A stretch of DNA of 64,000 nucleotides, from contig NZ_FXAG01000002.1 of NCBI RefSeq assembly GCF_900177275.1, positions 241,234 through 305,233 of the forward strand, in the 5' to 3' direction. The DNA comes from Pseudogulbenkiania subflava DSM 22618. GTDB lineage: Bacteria; Pseudomonadota; Gammaproteobacteria; Burkholderiales; Chromobacteriaceae. Below the pieces are notes generated by a model, which saw nothing but the letters and a program-made list of their open reading frames with translations, did no database searches and had not been told where the DNA came from. The translations under genes and the position numbers were made by a program. Positions 8,866 to 19,183 of the stretch are shown here, one piece after another (the stretch's first letter is position 1; every line of letters begins with the position of its first letter).

Positions 8866-10359
8866 TCATCGGGGCCGATTGCCTGCCGCCTGCTGCAGCA
8901 AAAACTGCACCAGCAGCGGAACCGGCCGGCCGGTGGCGCCGCTCTTGTCGTCGCGGCCGGTGGCGGTGCCGGCGATGTCGAGATGCGCCCAGCGGTAAGC
9001 GCTGGCGAAGCGCGACAGGAAGCAGGCCGCGGTGACGCTGCCGGCGGCGCTGCCGCCGATGTTGCGCATGTCGGCGAAGGTGCTGTCCAGCTGCTCCTGG
9101 TAGTCGTCGAGCAGCGGCAGTTGCCAGGCGCGGTCACCCGCTTCGATGCCGGCGGTCAGCAAGTCGCGCGCGAGATCGTCGTCGTTGGCGAACAGGCCGG
9201 AAGTGACGTGGCCCAGTGCGGTCACGCAGGCACCGGTCAACGTTGCCACGTCGATCACCGCGGCGGGGTTGAAACGCGCCGCGTAGGTCAGGGCGTCGCA
9301 CAGGATCAGGCGACCCTCGGCATCGGTGTTGAGGACTTCGACAGTCTGGCCGGACATCGTCGTGACGATGTCGCCGGGGCGCAGTGCGTGGCCGGAGGGC
9401 ATGTTCTCGCAGGTGGGGATGACGACGCGGAGGTTGATCGGCAGCGCGAGTTCGACCGCCGCCTGAAACGCCCCCAGCACCGCGGCGGCGCCGGACATAT
9501 CGTACTTCATGCCCTCCATGCTGGCCGGCGGCTTGAGCGACAGGCCACCGGAGTCGAAGGTGATGCCCTTGCCGACCAGCACCACCGGGCGCTCGTCGGC
9601 CGATGCCGCGCCGCGATACTGCAGCACGATCAGACGAGCGCCAATCGCGGAGCCCTGGGCCACGGCCAGGAAGGAGTGCATGCCGAGGGAGTCGATGGCG
9701 GCCGGCTCCAGGATCTGCGCCTCGGCGCCGAGCCGCTCGGCCATGTCGCGGGCGGTGTCGGCCAGGTAGACCGGGGTGCAGACGTTGGCCGGCAGGTTGG
9801 CCAGGTCGCGCGTCAGCTGCATGCCGCGGCCGATGGCCTGCGCCCGTTCCAGGCCGGTGCGGTTGGCACTGTCGCCAGCGGCAAGCAGCAGCGTCTTGAA
9901 CGGGCGCTTGTCGTCACCGGCCTGGGTCTTGAAACGCTCGAAGCGATACAGCGCCTCGGACAGGCTGAGCGCTGCCTTTTCCACCTTCCAGTCGTGGTCG
10001 TGTCCGGTCACCGGCAGTTCCGGCAGGTAGCTGGCGACGCTGCCGCACGGGTTCTTGGCCAGTATCTTGGCCGCCGCGCGGCAGATCTTGAGGTAGTCGG
10101 CAGCGCCGAGATCGTCGGCCGTGCCCAGACCGACCAGCAGCACGCTCCTGCCGGGCAGTTGCGGCACGCAGTGCAGCAGCAGCGAGCTGCCGAGCTTGCC
10201 GTCGGCCTCGCTGCGCTGCAGCGCCTCGCTGATCGCTCCCTGGCTGGCCTGGTCGAGGCTGGCCGCTGCCGGCGACAGCGTGCGCGGGGCGTAAAAGCCC
10301 ACGATGACACAGCCGGTGGCGAGGGTCTCGGGGCGTGCGCTTGTCAGATCGAATTCCAT
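8866..10359 (-). CDS. pepA: leucyl aminopeptidase (M17 family)
   Basis: PepA is a cytoplasmic two-zinc aminopeptidase that removes N-terminal residues, with leucine favoured; in E. coli it also binds DNA. The 497-residue protein has the smaller N-terminal domain (1-160) and the catalytic domain with VGKGITFDSGGLSLKP and the family signature NTDAEGRL. Both metal-ligand regions look intact. It stands alone with a terminator. The usual partners holC and valS are not visible. Confidence 0.95.
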   Translation of the reverse strand: MEFDLTSARPETLATGCVIVGFYAPRTLSPAAASLDQASQGAISEALQRSEADGKLGSSLLLHCVPQLPGRSVLLVGLGTADDLGAADYLKICRAAAKILAKNPCGSVASYLPELPVTGHDHDWKVEKAALSLSEALYRFERFKTQAGDDKRPFKTLLLAAGDSANRTGLERAQAIGRGMQLTRDLANLPANVCTPVYLADTARDMAERLGAEAQILEPAAIDSLGMHSFLAVAQGSAIGARLIVLQYRGAASADERPVVLVGKGITFDSGGLSLKPPASMEGMKYDMSGAAAVLGAFQAAVELALPINLRVVIPTCENMPSGHALRPGDIVTTMSGQTVEVLNTDAEGRLILCDALTYAARFNPAAVIDVATLTGACVTALGHVTSGLFANDDDLARDLLTAGIEAGDRAWQLPLLDDYQEQLDSTFADMRNIGGSAAGSVTAACFLSRFASAYRWAHLDIAGTATGRDDKSGATGRPVPLLVQFLLQQAAGNRPR

Positions 10360-10824
10360 GTGTCGTTCAACTCCCTGGGGGTGGTGAAGGGCTTGGCGGG
10401 ACCGGGTCGTCCTGCCCCGCTCGGGGCGGCCGTGCTCGGGCGGCTTTTCCTGGTGCCGAGTCGCCCGGGCTGAGAGCCTCCGGTAGGGCCCGGCCGGTCA
10501 AGGCGGACGGCGCGTCCACTGGTTCTGACCCTTAGTATTTCAGATCACAACTATCATATCCACTTATAAAAAATTAGAATCAATAACCAAATGTTAATCA
10601 TTGGTCGGTGACGAGCATTAGGGCTGTCGAGGAAGGGAGGGGCTCGCGTCGAATGTCATGCCGGGCGTGGTGCAACCAGGGTGATCCACGATCAGGCTGG
10701 TAAAGAGCTTGAGCAGGGGGGCTCTGTCGCTTCGGCGACTCTCTCGATGATCCCCGGCGCACGTGGCTATGCCATCAGCACGGGCGCAGGGCGGCTGTGT
10801 CTTTCATGGCGCCATTTCGCCGTC
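10360..10824. promoter_or_regulatory. pepA upstream region / pepA-clcF gap
   Basis: A 465-bp gap. An AT-rich block at about 10530-10600 lies 170-240 bp upstream of pepA and could carry its promoter. No gene, repeat or RNA motif was recognised in the rest. Confidence 0.35.
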
Positions 10825-12138
10825 TCACGGCTTGGTTTGTTCGGTAGCGGAGCGCGGCAGCTGTTCTTTGCGGTAGGCGGACAGTTCGCCCAGCTTGATG
10901 CCCTCCGGCGTGTCGCGGTGCTTGGCGTGGCCGATGCGCTGCGAGCGGTAGATGCCGGTGTGCCCGGAAAACAGGTAGCTCACCACGCAGGCCATGCCGG
11001 CGTAGACGCCGACCTGTGGCCCGAACAGCTCGATCGCCATCAGCGTCGAGGCGATCGGGGTGTTGGCGGCGCCGGCGAACACCGCGACAAAACCGATGCC
11101 GGCCAGCAGAGGCAGGGGCATGCCGAGCAGCGGCGCCAGGGCGTTGCCCAGCGTCGCCCCGATGTAGAACAGTGGAGTGACCTCGCCGCCCTTGAAGCCG
11201 CTGCCCAGCGAGACGATGGTGAAGGCCATCTTGGCGGCGAAGTCGTACGGCGCCAGCGGCTGCTGGAACGCCGACACGATGGTCGGAACGCCCAGCCCGA
11301 GGTAGCGGTCGGCACCCAGCAGGTAGGCGGCGGCAGCGATCACGATCCCCCCCAGCAACGGCCGCAGCGGGGCGTAGCCGATGCGCTGCTTGATCCAGCC
11401 GCCCAGGCCGTGGGTGAGGTCGGCGAAGACCTTGCCGGTGAGGCCGAACAGCATCCCGGCGATCACCGTCGCCGTCAGTCCCCAGACCGATAGCGGCGGG
11501 ATGAAGGGGATGGCGTAGTGGGTGTGATGCACGCCCCACAACAGGCCGACCTGGTCGGCCACGATTGCCGCCACCATGCAGGGCAGGATGGCGTCGTAGC
11601 GCAGTCGGCCGATGGCGAGCACTTCCAGCCCGAAGATGGCGCCGGCCAGCGGCGTGCCGAACACCGAGGCGAAGCCCGCGCTGATTCCCGCCATCAGGAT
11701 GATGCGGCGATCCTCGTGGCGCAGCTTGAACAGGTGGGTGAACTGGTCGGCCAGCGCACCCCCCATCTGGACCGCCGTCCCCTCGCGGCCCACCGAGGCG
11801 CCGAACAGGTGGGAGAGTACGGTGCCGCCCAGCACCAGGGGCGCCATGCGCAGCGGGATGACCCTGTTCGGGTCGTGGATTTCGTCGATCAGCAGGTTGT
11901 TGCCGGCTTCGACGCGCTGCCCGAAGCGCAGGTAGAGCCAGCCGACGCCGAAGCCGGCCAGCGGCAGCAGCGCAATCAGCCAGCGCTGCGCGACGCGGCT
12001 GGCCGTGGCCCAGTCGAGGGCGAACAGGAACAAGGCGGAAGCGGAACCGGCGAGCGCGGCGACGGCGCTGGCCAGCAGCAGCCATTTGCCGAGGTAGGGC
12101 AGCAGGTCGATCTGTTCGGGACGTTGGGTGTGTTTCAT
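10825..12138 (-). CDS. ClC-type fluoride ion transporter (EriC-F)
   Basis: An inner-membrane ClC channel/antiporter of 437 residues with about 12 helices. GREGTAVQMG at 117-126 holds the gating glutamate (E119), and a later GGEVTP loop replaces the GxFxP of chloride transporters. This combination, and the lack of the GSGIP motif, is typical of the fluoride-exporting ClC-F clade. A fluoride riboswitch immediately upstream makes fluoride export the likely job. The ATG is the first start after an in-frame stop at 12145-12147, and the Shine-Dalgarno sequence is weak. Monocistronic. Confidence 0.88.
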   Translation of the reverse strand: MKHTQRPEQIDLLPYLGKWLLLASAVAALAGSASALFLFALDWATASRVAQRWLIALLPLAGFGVGWLYLRFGQRVEAGNNLLIDEIHDPNRVIPLRMAPLVLGGTVLSHLFGASVGREGTAVQMGGALADQFTHLFKLRHEDRRIILMAGISAGFASVFGTPLAGAIFGLEVLAIGRLRYDAILPCMVAAIVADQVGLLWGVHHTHYAIPFIPPLSVWGLTATVIAGMLFGLTGKVFADLTHGLGGWIKQRIGYAPLRPLLGGIVIAAAAYLLGADRYLGLGVPTIVSAFQQPLAPYDFAAKMAFTIVSLGSGFKGGEVTPLFYIGATLGNALAPLLGMPLPLLAGIGFVAVFAGAANTPIASTLMAIELFGPQVGVYAGMACVVSYLFSGHTGIYRSQRIGHAKHRDTPEGIKLGELSAYRKEQLPRSATEQTKP

Positions 12139-12202
12139 GCGTGTTCAGTGATTGTGGGCTGAAGGCACAAACCTGGACAGGCAGCGGGCTGTCGGATACG
12201 TA

Positions 12203-12281
12203 CCTACACCTCCTGCCAGTCGAGGAATCCGTGTAGGCATCATCAGCCCCGAGGGCGGTTACAAGGAGGCATGCCATCTCC
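12203..12281 (-). promoter_or_regulatory. fluoride riboswitch (crcB motif) with expression platform
   Basis: Read on the minus strand from 12281, the leader has GGAGATGG, a hairpin closing with CCTCC, then TAACCGCC, GGGGCTGATGA and GCCTAC, in the order and spacing of the crcB/fluoride aptamer. The terminal CCTAC overlaps an arm CCTACAC (12231-12237) that can instead pair with GTGTAGG (12203-12209), enclosing an AGGAGG sequence. That gives a plausible on/off switch for the ClC gene 65 nt downstream. The exact platform mechanism is inferred. Confidence 0.88.
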
Positions 12282-12350
12282 TGTCTCTGGATTCTACCGG
12301 CAAGCCGTGCGGCAAACCATCCCTTCGATGCGGCGCATTCTTGCGGGAAC

Positions 12351-12379
12351 AAAAAAAAAGCCACCGTGTTCACGGTGGC
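12351..12379 (-). terminator. Terminator of the porin gene
   Basis: Perfect 9-bp stem GCCACCGTG/CACGGTGGC with a 2-nt loop, followed on the minus strand by about nine T residues. Confidence 0.95.
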
Positions 12380-12408
12380 AAAGTGGACAGGACCAGCAAA
12401 GCTTGTGA

Positions 12409-13470
12409 TCAGAAATTGTGCTTGGCCATCAAGGTGAAGACCGAGGATTTGTCGTCGGCATGGCCCAGCACCGTTTGTGCGCCTTTGTCTTCCTTGATCA
12501 CACCGTAAGAGGCCTGCAGCAGGGTGTGCTTGCCGAGGTTGTAATCCAGTCCCAGGGCCCACTGCTTGGCACCCCAGTCCTGAGTGTTGCCGTTCACCTT
12601 GGCGTCCTTGCGCTCGGAGTAGAGGAAGGAGGGCTTGAAGGCGCCGAGCTGGTAGGCAACGTTGACGGCCCAGGTCTGGTTCTTCAGATTGGCTGCGGTA
12701 TCGGCAATGCCCAACGCGGTGGCGTCACCGTAGAGGTCTACCCACTGGTAGGTGGCGGCAAGGTACAGGTTGTTGGCGTCGTAGCCGAATTCGACGCGGT
12801 GCGTCTTGCTGTCCTTCTCCGGCACGGCGTTCCGCTTGCCCATGAAGGCATAGGCGCCGAACAGGCCGATATCGTTGCGGTAGGCCAGACGGGCGCCGAC
12901 GGTATCGCCGGAGTTCTTGCCGTCCACCTTTTTCTCCCCGGCGCCATACTGCAGCATGGCGTTCACGCCGTGCCAGTCGGGGGAGTCGTAGCGGACGGAG
13001 TTCTTGACGCGCAGGTCGCCGTAGGTGCCGAACAGGTCGTAGCCCTCGTAGAGCGGGAAGTTGCTGCCGGAACCGTCGCGACGCGGGCCGTACAGGTTGT
13101 CGGTGGCCTCGGTTTCGGCCAACACGTCGTCGAGGTAGCCGAGGCGAATCTTGCCGAACTCGCCGCTCAGTCCGATAAAGCTGGCGCGGTTGGCAAAGGT
13201 GCCGCTGCCCGAGCCGGAGGTGGCGACGCCGTCCACGGCGAAGCCGTTTTCAACCTGCCACAGCGCCTTGAGACCGTTGCCGAGGTCTTCGTTGCCCTTG
13301 AAGCCCATACGGCTGCCGAAATCATCGATGCCGGAGACGTTCTTGAAATCGGTGCCGGCATTGTTCACGGAGGAATAACCCGCGCGGATCGAGCCGTAAA
13401 TGGTGGTGTCGGCCTGGGCCATTACCGGCAATGCAGCCGCCACGGCTGCAGCAATGAGCAGTTTCTTCAT
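12409..13470 (-). CDS. general outer-membrane porin (Neisseria/Burkholderia type)
   Basis: A 353-residue trimeric beta-barrel porin for passive diffusion of small solutes. The signal peptide MKKLLIAAAVAAALPVMAQA (cleavage after residue 20) is followed by DTTIYGSIRAGYSSV, the standard first strand of Porin_4 proteins. Alternating strands continue to the C-terminal SSVFTLMAKHNF, ending in the aromatic F needed for BAM recognition. A central stretch near 100-130 probably forms the constriction loop. It is monocistronic, with a strong terminator and a very AT-rich upstream region. Confidence 0.93.
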   Translation of the reverse strand: MKKLLIAAAVAAALPVMAQADTTIYGSIRAGYSSVNNAGTDFKNVSGIDDFGSRMGFKGNEDLGNGLKALWQVENGFAVDGVATSGSGSGTFANRASFIGLSGEFGKIRLGYLDDVLAETEATDNLYGPRRDGSGSNFPLYEGYDLFGTYGDLRVKNSVRYDSPDWHGVNAMLQYGAGEKKVDGKNSGDTVGARLAYRNDIGLFGAYAFMGKRNAVPEKDSKTHRVEFGYDANNLYLAATYQWVDLYGDATALGIADTAANLKNQTWAVNVAYQLGAFKPSFLYSERKDAKVNGNTQDWGAKQWALGLDYNLGKHTLLQASYGVIKEDKGAQTVLGHADDKSSVFTLMAKHNF

Positions 13471-13941
13471 TTCTTCCTGATTTCCCTTTGTAGGTTTTGT
13501 TTTGCTTCATTACCGGTTGGGTAATAAAGACACTCAAGCCTTTATCCCGCGCTGGTAGCGCTGCATAAATCTTGAGCGGCTGAGTGTGTGAATTACCGCC
13601 AAATTACGTCAAGCAATAATTTATTATTATTAAAACGCTGATTGTATAATCAAATGTTATACATAATATACAATCGGAAATGTATGTTTTCGGGAAGAGG
13701 AAATGAAAGTCGGGTTAATTCAGGAGAAACAGCGGGTTAAACGGTTGTGCGACATTAGCCAATTTTGCCGCTGAGTAAAAAACAAATTATTTGAATGGCA
13801 TTTTTTCTGCCGGCGCCCTGTTGCATTTTTTTGACGCATGGGTTGCCGTGGCATCTCTACGCAAGGCGGAAGCGAGCGGCCAACTCGGCGTAAAATGAAA
13901 ATATCGAAATCACTGGCCGGCGCATGCCGGCACGGACAAGA
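13471..13941. promoter_or_regulatory. AT-rich promoter region upstream of the porin
   Basis: This gap of about 480 bp is strongly AT-rich between 13600 and 13720, with several TATA-like strings, as expected for a highly expressed porin. No gene was recognised. Confidence 0.45.
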
Positions 13942-13953
13942 GGTTGGCCGAAG
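13942..13953 (+). repeat. GGTTGGCCGAAG dispersed motif, copy 2
   Basis: Exact 12-mer ending 1 nt before the ATG of the small gene at 13955, where it occupies the ribosome-binding region. Confidence 0.75.
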
Positions 13954-13954
13954 C

Positions 13955-14212
13955 ATGGATATCTTTCACAGCACGTGGTTCTGGGTGGTGGTGATCGGGG
14001 CGCCGCTGGTGTCGGTGATCGGCACCCTGGCGCGCCTGGCGCACAAGGAGCCGCCGATCAAGCTGCCGCCAGGCGTGGTGCCGCAGCCTTATAAATTCGA
14101 CGACGAGGAAGAGGGCGAGGACGACGATTGGGGCAAGAAGCCGGAACCGGCTGCCGGAGAAAAGAAGAACGAGACCGAGGGCCAGAAGAAGGACAGCGAT
14201 CACCCGCGCTGA
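13955..14212 (+). CDS. small single-pass membrane protein of unknown function
   Basis: The 85-residue protein has one N-terminal transmembrane helix (about 7-27, STWFWVVVIGAPLVSVIGTL) and a strongly charged cytoplasmic-type tail rich in D, E and K (DDEEEGEDDDWGKKPEP). An in-frame upstream extension is possible, but its sequence is low-complexity basic, so the ATG at 13955 is preferred. AAGAGG about 11 nt upstream may serve as the ribosome-binding site. Function is not recognised. It precedes hemB by 116 bp. Confidence 0.7.
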   Translation: MDIFHSTWFWVVVIGAPLVSVIGTLARLAHKEPPIKLPPGVVPQPYKFDDEEEGEDDDWGKKPEPAAGEKKNETEGQKKDSDHPR

Positions 14213-14265
14213 ACAGCCTGTTCTCCCCGCCGGCTGGCCGGGCGGCGGCGGGCTTGTTAAGCTAA

Positions 14266-15330
<1,065 letters not shown>

Positions 15331-15356
15331 GCCTGCCTCCGTGTCGCTGCTGCCAG

Positions 15357-15384
15357 AACCCGCCCGCGTGGCGGGTTTTGTTTT
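15357..15384 (+). terminator. Terminator of hemB
   Basis: AACCCGCC/GGCGGGTT stem, 5-nt loop, followed by TTTTGTTTT. Confidence 0.85.
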
Positions 15385-15592
15385 GGCGGCGCGGGCCGCC
15401 GTCATGATCGCGGGCCATCGCAGCGGGGCGTGCAGACGCCATCAGGACAGTGACAGCCACCCCCGCCAAATCGCCGGCAACTGTGCCTGATCAGCGCGCC
15501 GGGGCTGGTCTAGAATGGGGTCAGAACGATGACGGCCGGATGGCGGAAATCCCGCGCCGGCCTCCACGCCGACCACACAGGGAATGTGCCCG

Positions 15593-16792
15593 ATGAACCA
15601 TACCTATCTCGCCCATCTACAGGCGACGCTGGCGCAAATCCGCGCCGACGGCTTCGAAAAACCCGAGCGCATCATCGCCAGCCCGCAAGGGGCTGACATC
15701 GCGCTGGCCAACGGCCACCACGTGCTCAACTTCTGCGCCAACAATTACCTGGGTCTGGCCGACGACGCGCGCCTGATCGCCGCGGCCAAGCAGGGGCTCG
15801 ACGACTACGGCTACGGCTGCGCCTCGGTGCGCTTCATCTGCGGCACGCAGCAGGTGCACAAGGACCTGGAAAAAGCCATCGCCGACTTCCTCGGCACCGA
15901 CGACACCATCCTCTATTCCAGCTGTTTCGACGCCAACGGCGGCGTGTTCGAAACCCTGCTGTCGGAAGAGGATGCGGTGATCTCGGATGAACTCAACCAC
16001 GCCTCGATCATCGACGGCGTGCGTCTGTGCAAGGCCAAGCGCTTCCGTTACAAGAACAACGACATGGCCGATCTCGAGGCCCAGCTCCAGGCGGCTGACG
16101 CGGCCGGTGCGCGCTTCAAGCTGGTCGTCACCGACGGCGTGTTCTCGATGGACGGCATCATCGCCGACCTCAAGGGCATCTGCGAGCTGGCCGACCGCTA
16201 CGGCGCCATCGTCATGGTGGACGACTCGCACGCGGTGGGCTTCATCGGCGAGCACGGCGCCGGCACCCCGGACCTGTGCGGTGTGGCCGACCGCATCGAC
16301 GTCTACACCGGCACCCTGGGCAAGGCGTTGGGCGGCGCCTCCGGCGGTTACGTCTCCGGCCGCCAGCCCATCATCGACCTGCTGCGCCAGCGCTCGCGCC
16401 CCTACCTGTTCTCCAACACCCTGGCGCCCGCCATCGCCGCCGCCAGCCTGAAGGTGTTCGAGATACTGAAAAGCGAAGGCACCGAACTGCGCGCCCGCCT
16501 CAAGCGCAACGCCGAGCTGTTCCGCCACGGCATGAGCGCCGCCGGTTTCTCGCTGATTCCCGGCCAGCACCCGATCATCCCGGTGATGCTGGGCGACGCC
16601 AAGCTGGCCGGCGAGATGGCTGCCGCGTTGCTGGCCGAAGGGGTGTACGTGATCGGTTTCTCCTATCCCGTGGTGCCCAAGGGCAAGGCGCGCATCCGCA
16701 CCCAGATGTCGGCCGGCCACACCCCGGAACAGGTGGAACAGACCGTGGCGGCCTTCATCAAGGTCGGCCGCGAGCTGGGCGTGATCCGCTGA
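15593..16792 (+). CDS. kbl: 2-amino-3-ketobutyrate CoA ligase (glycine C-acetyltransferase)
   Basis: A PLP enzyme that cleaves 2-amino-3-ketobutyrate with CoA to glycine and acetyl-CoA, the second step of threonine degradation after Tdh. The 399-residue length equals that of the E. coli enzyme (398). Key blocks are [31 protein letters not shown] and the PLP-lysine loop [18 protein letters not shown] at 15593 ([10 protein letters not shown]) is preferred over an in-frame start 9 nt earlier because AGGGA is spaced correctly. It is followed by tdh, as in other proteobacteria. Confidence 0.97.
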   Translation: MNHTYLAHLQATLAQIRADGFEKPERIIASPQGADIALANGHHVLNFCANNYLGLADDARLIAAAKQGLDDYGYGCASVRFICGTQQVHKDLEKAIADFLGTDDTILYSSCFDANGGVFETLLSEEDAVISDELNHASIIDGVRLCKAKRFRYKNNDMADLEAQLQAADAAGARFKLVVTDGVFSMDGIIADLKGICELADRYGAIVMVDDSHAVGFIGEHGAGTPDLCGVADRIDVYTGTLGKALGGASGGYVSGRQPIIDLLRQRSRPYLFSNTLAPAIAAASLKVFEILKSEGTELRARLKRNAELFRHGMSAAGFSLIPGQHPIIPVMLGDAKLAGEMAAALLAEGVYVIGFSYPVVPKGKARIRTQMSAGHTPEQVEQTVAAFIKVGRELGVIR

Positions 16793-16810
16793 TTTCCGAA
16801 TGACTCCCGT

Positions 16811-16848
16811 GCCGATCCCGAGCGCTACAGCCGCCAGACGGGATCGGC
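16811..16848 (+). other. Inverted repeat between kbl and tdh
   Basis: Perfect 10-bp arms GCCGATCCCG and CGGGATCGGC with an 18-nt loop and only a weak T run. A second hairpin GGTCGAAG/CTTCGACC (16859-16879) follows. They may stabilise mRNA or weaken read-through into tdh. Confidence 0.5.
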
Positions 16849-16901
16849 CTTAAAGGCTGGTCGAAGCGATCCTTCGACCGCCCTCGCCACAGGATGACAC
16901 C

Positions 16902-17933
16902 ATGAAGGCGCTTGCCAAACTGAAAGCCGAACGCGGCCTGTCGATGACCGACGTTCCCGTGCCGGAAATCGGCCACAACGATCTCTTGATCAAAATCACC
17001 AAGACCGCCATCTGCGGCACCGATATTCACATCTGGAACTGGGACGAGTGGGCGCAGAAGACCATCCCGGTGCCGATGCACGTCGGCCACGAATACGTCG
17101 GTGTGGTCGCCGGCATCGGCTCGGAAGTGCAGGGATTCACGCTCGGCCAGCGCGTTTCCGGCGAAGGCCACATTACCTGCGGCTATTGCCGCAACTGCCG
17201 CGCCGGGCGCCGCCACCTGTGCCGCAACACCATCGGCGTCGGCGTGAACCGTCCCGGCGCGTTCGCCGAGTACCTGGTGATCCCGGCGTTCAATGCCTTT
17301 CCGATCCCGGACGACATTTCCGATGATCTCGCCTCCATCTTCGACCCGTTCGGCAACGCGGTGCATACTGCATTGAGCTTCAATCTGGTCGGCGAGGACG
17401 TGCTGATCACCGGCGCCGGCCCGATCGGCATCATGGCGGTGGCCATCGCCCGCCATGTCGGCGCCCGCCACGTGGTGATCACCGACGTCAACGACTACCG
17501 CCTGGAACTGGCCCGGAAGATGGGCGCCAGCCGCACCGTCAACGTCGCCACCGAGGACCTGAAGACGGTGATGGGCGAGCTGCACATGACCGAGGGCTTC
17601 GACGTCGGCCTGGAAATGTCCGGCAACCCGCAGGCCTTCCGCCAGATGCTGGAAACCATGAACCACGGCGGCAAGATCGCGCTGCTGGGCATTCCGCCCG
17701 AGAACACCGCCATCGACTGGAACCAGGTCATCTTCAAGGGCCTCGAGATCAAGGGCATCTACGGCCGCGAGATGTTCGAGACCTGGTACAAGATGGTGGC
17801 GCTGTTGCAGTCCGGACTGAAGCTCGACCCGATCATCACGCACCACTTCAAGGTCGACGATTTCGAGCAGGGTTTCGCCGCGATGCTGTCGGGCCAGAGC
17901 GGGAAGGTGATTCTCGACTGGCAGGGGGTGTAG
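16902..17933 (+). CDS. tdh: L-threonine 3-dehydrogenase
   Basis: A zinc-dependent medium-chain dehydrogenase that oxidises L-threonine to 2-amino-3-ketobutyrate with NAD+; its product is the substrate of Kbl. The 343-residue length is standard. The catalytic zinc ligand is Cys38 (ICGTDIHIW) with the GHEYVGVV histidine/glutamate. The structural zinc cluster is [15 protein letters not shown], and the Rossmann fold is at [13 protein letters not shown]. It lies 109 bp downstream of kbl, probably in one operon despite the hairpins between them. Confidence 0.97.
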   Translation: MKALAKLKAERGLSMTDVPVPEIGHNDLLIKITKTAICGTDIHIWNWDEWAQKTIPVPMHVGHEYVGVVAGIGSEVQGFTLGQRVSGEGHITCGYCRNCRAGRRHLCRNTIGVGVNRPGAFAEYLVIPAFNAFPIPDDISDDLASIFDPFGNAVHTALSFNLVGEDVLITGAGPIGIMAVAIARHVGARHVVITDVNDYRLELARKMGASRTVNVATEDLKTVMGELHMTEGFDVGLEMSGNPQAFRQMLETMNHGGKIALLGIPPENTAIDWNQVIFKGLEIKGIYGREMFETWYKMVALLQSGLKLDPIITHHFKVDDFEQGFAAMLSGQSGKVILDWQGV

Positions 17934-18055
17934 GGCGAGTCGGGGGGGGGCTATCGCAATTGACCAGTAAGCTCGGTGAGTGGCCCGAACCGCCCTTCCG
18001 CCGCGCCAGCTGCCAGCCAGACGGAAACAAGCGGTGGTGGGCTCGCCTTGGGAGC

Positions 18056-18087
18056 GTCGAGGGGCTTGGCGACGCAAGCCCCTCGAC
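18056..18087. repeat. 13-bp perfect inverted repeat
   Basis: Arms GTCGAGGGGCTTG and CAAGCCCCTCGAC enclose a 6-nt loop, in the tdh-glyQ gap, with no T tract. The rest of this 350-bp gap holds only the terminator at 18199. Confidence 0.6.
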
Positions 18088-18198
18088 CCGCCTGCCGGGC
18101 GGGACCGGCAACCCCCGTATGGCGGGCCACTGCATCAACGGGCAGCAACAGGGGACTTAACTGAATAGCATTTCGCCACGAAAGCCCAATTTCCTGCA

Positions 18199-18230
18199 CA
18201 CGGCAGGCCGTTTTGGCCTGCCGTTTGCTT
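18199..18230 (+). terminator. Terminator upstream of glyQ
   Basis: Perfect 10-bp stem ACGGCAGGCC/GGCCTGCCGT with loop GTTTT, followed by TTGCTTTT. It ends the tdh transcript, or may act in the glyQ leader. Confidence 0.8.
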
Positions 18231-18288
18231 TTCCCGCCCCACGGTAATCGGTAGAATCGGCCTTTACCCTTCACTCGTGATACGCGAC

Positions 18289-19179
18289 ATGCTCACTTTC
18301 CAGGAAATCATCCTCACGCTGCAGAACTACTGGAACCGTCAGGGCTGCGCACTGTTGCAGCCGTACGATACCGAAGTCGGTGCCGGCACCTCGCACACCG
18401 CCACCTTCCTGCGCGCCTTGGGCCCCGAGCCGTGGGCCGCCGCCTACGTGCAACCGTCGCGCCGTCCCAAGGACGGCCGCTACGGCGAGAACCCCAACCG
18501 CCTGTTCCAGCATCACCAGTATCAGGTGGTGATCAAGCCGTCCCCGCCCAACCTGCAGGATCTCTACCTCGGTTCTCTGAAGGAACTGGGCATCGACCCG
18601 ACCGTGCACGACATCCGCTTCGTCGAAGACGACTGGGAAAACCCGACGCTGGGCGCCTGGGGCCTGGGCTGGGAAGTGTGGCTCAACGGCATGGAAGTGA
18701 CGCAGTTCACCTATTTCCAGCAGGTCGGCGGGCTCGAGTGCAAGCCGGTGCTGGGTGAGCTGACCTACGGCCTGGAGCGTCTGGCGATGTATCTGCAGGG
18801 CGTCGAGAACGTCTACGACCTGGTGTGGGCGCGCATGCCGGACGGCCGCACGCTGAGCTACGGCAACGTGTTTCTGCAGAACGAAGTCGAGCAGTCGCGC
18901 TATGCCTTCGAGCACAGCAACGTCGCGCTGCTGTTCCAGCAGTTCACCGACTACGAGGCGGAAGCCAAGCGCCTGCTGGAAGCCGGGCTGCCGCTGCCGG
19001 GCTACGAGACCATCCTCAAGGCCGGCCACACCTTCAACCTGCTCGACGCGCGCGGCGCCATCTCGGTGACCGAACGCGCCGCCTACATCGGCCGTATCCG
19101 CAATCTCGCCCGTCAGGTCGCTCAGGCCTATTACGACTCGCGCGAGGCGCTGGGCTTCCCGATGTGCCAGAAGGCCTGA
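18289..19179 (+). CDS. glyQ: glycyl-tRNA synthetase alpha subunit
   Basis: The catalytic class II subunit of the bacterial alpha2beta2 glycyl-tRNA synthetase. The 296-residue length is typical. The core contains [36 protein letters not shown] and [19 protein letters not shown], all near-identical to other GlyQ proteins. The start [15 protein letters not shown] is preferred to an in-frame start 12 nt upstream. It is co-transcribed with a small exported-protein gene and glyS. Confidence 0.97.
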   Translation: MLTFQEIILTLQNYWNRQGCALLQPYDTEVGAGTSHTATFLRALGPEPWAAAYVQPSRRPKDGRYGENPNRLFQHHQYQVVIKPSPPNLQDLYLGSLKELGIDPTVHDIRFVEDDWENPTLGAWGLGWEVWLNGMEVTQFTYFQQVGGLECKPVLGELTYGLERLAMYLQGVENVYDLVWARMPDGRTLSYGNVFLQNEVEQSRYAFEHSNVALLFQQFTDYEAEAKRLLEAGLPLPGYETILKAGHTFNLLDARGAISVTERAAYIGRIRNLARQVAQAYYDSREALGFPMCQKA

Positions 19180-19183
19180 CCAC

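Noticed and set aside
12209-12214. AGGAGG in the riboswitch leader as ribosome-binding site of the ClC gene
   Set aside because: It is 70 nt from the ATG and an in-frame stop lies between (12145-12147).
10775-12562. Long minus-strand frame covering the ClC gene, riboswitch and porin end
   Set aside because: Out of frame with the ClC protein and rich in R, P and A; it would read through the riboswitch and the porin terminator.
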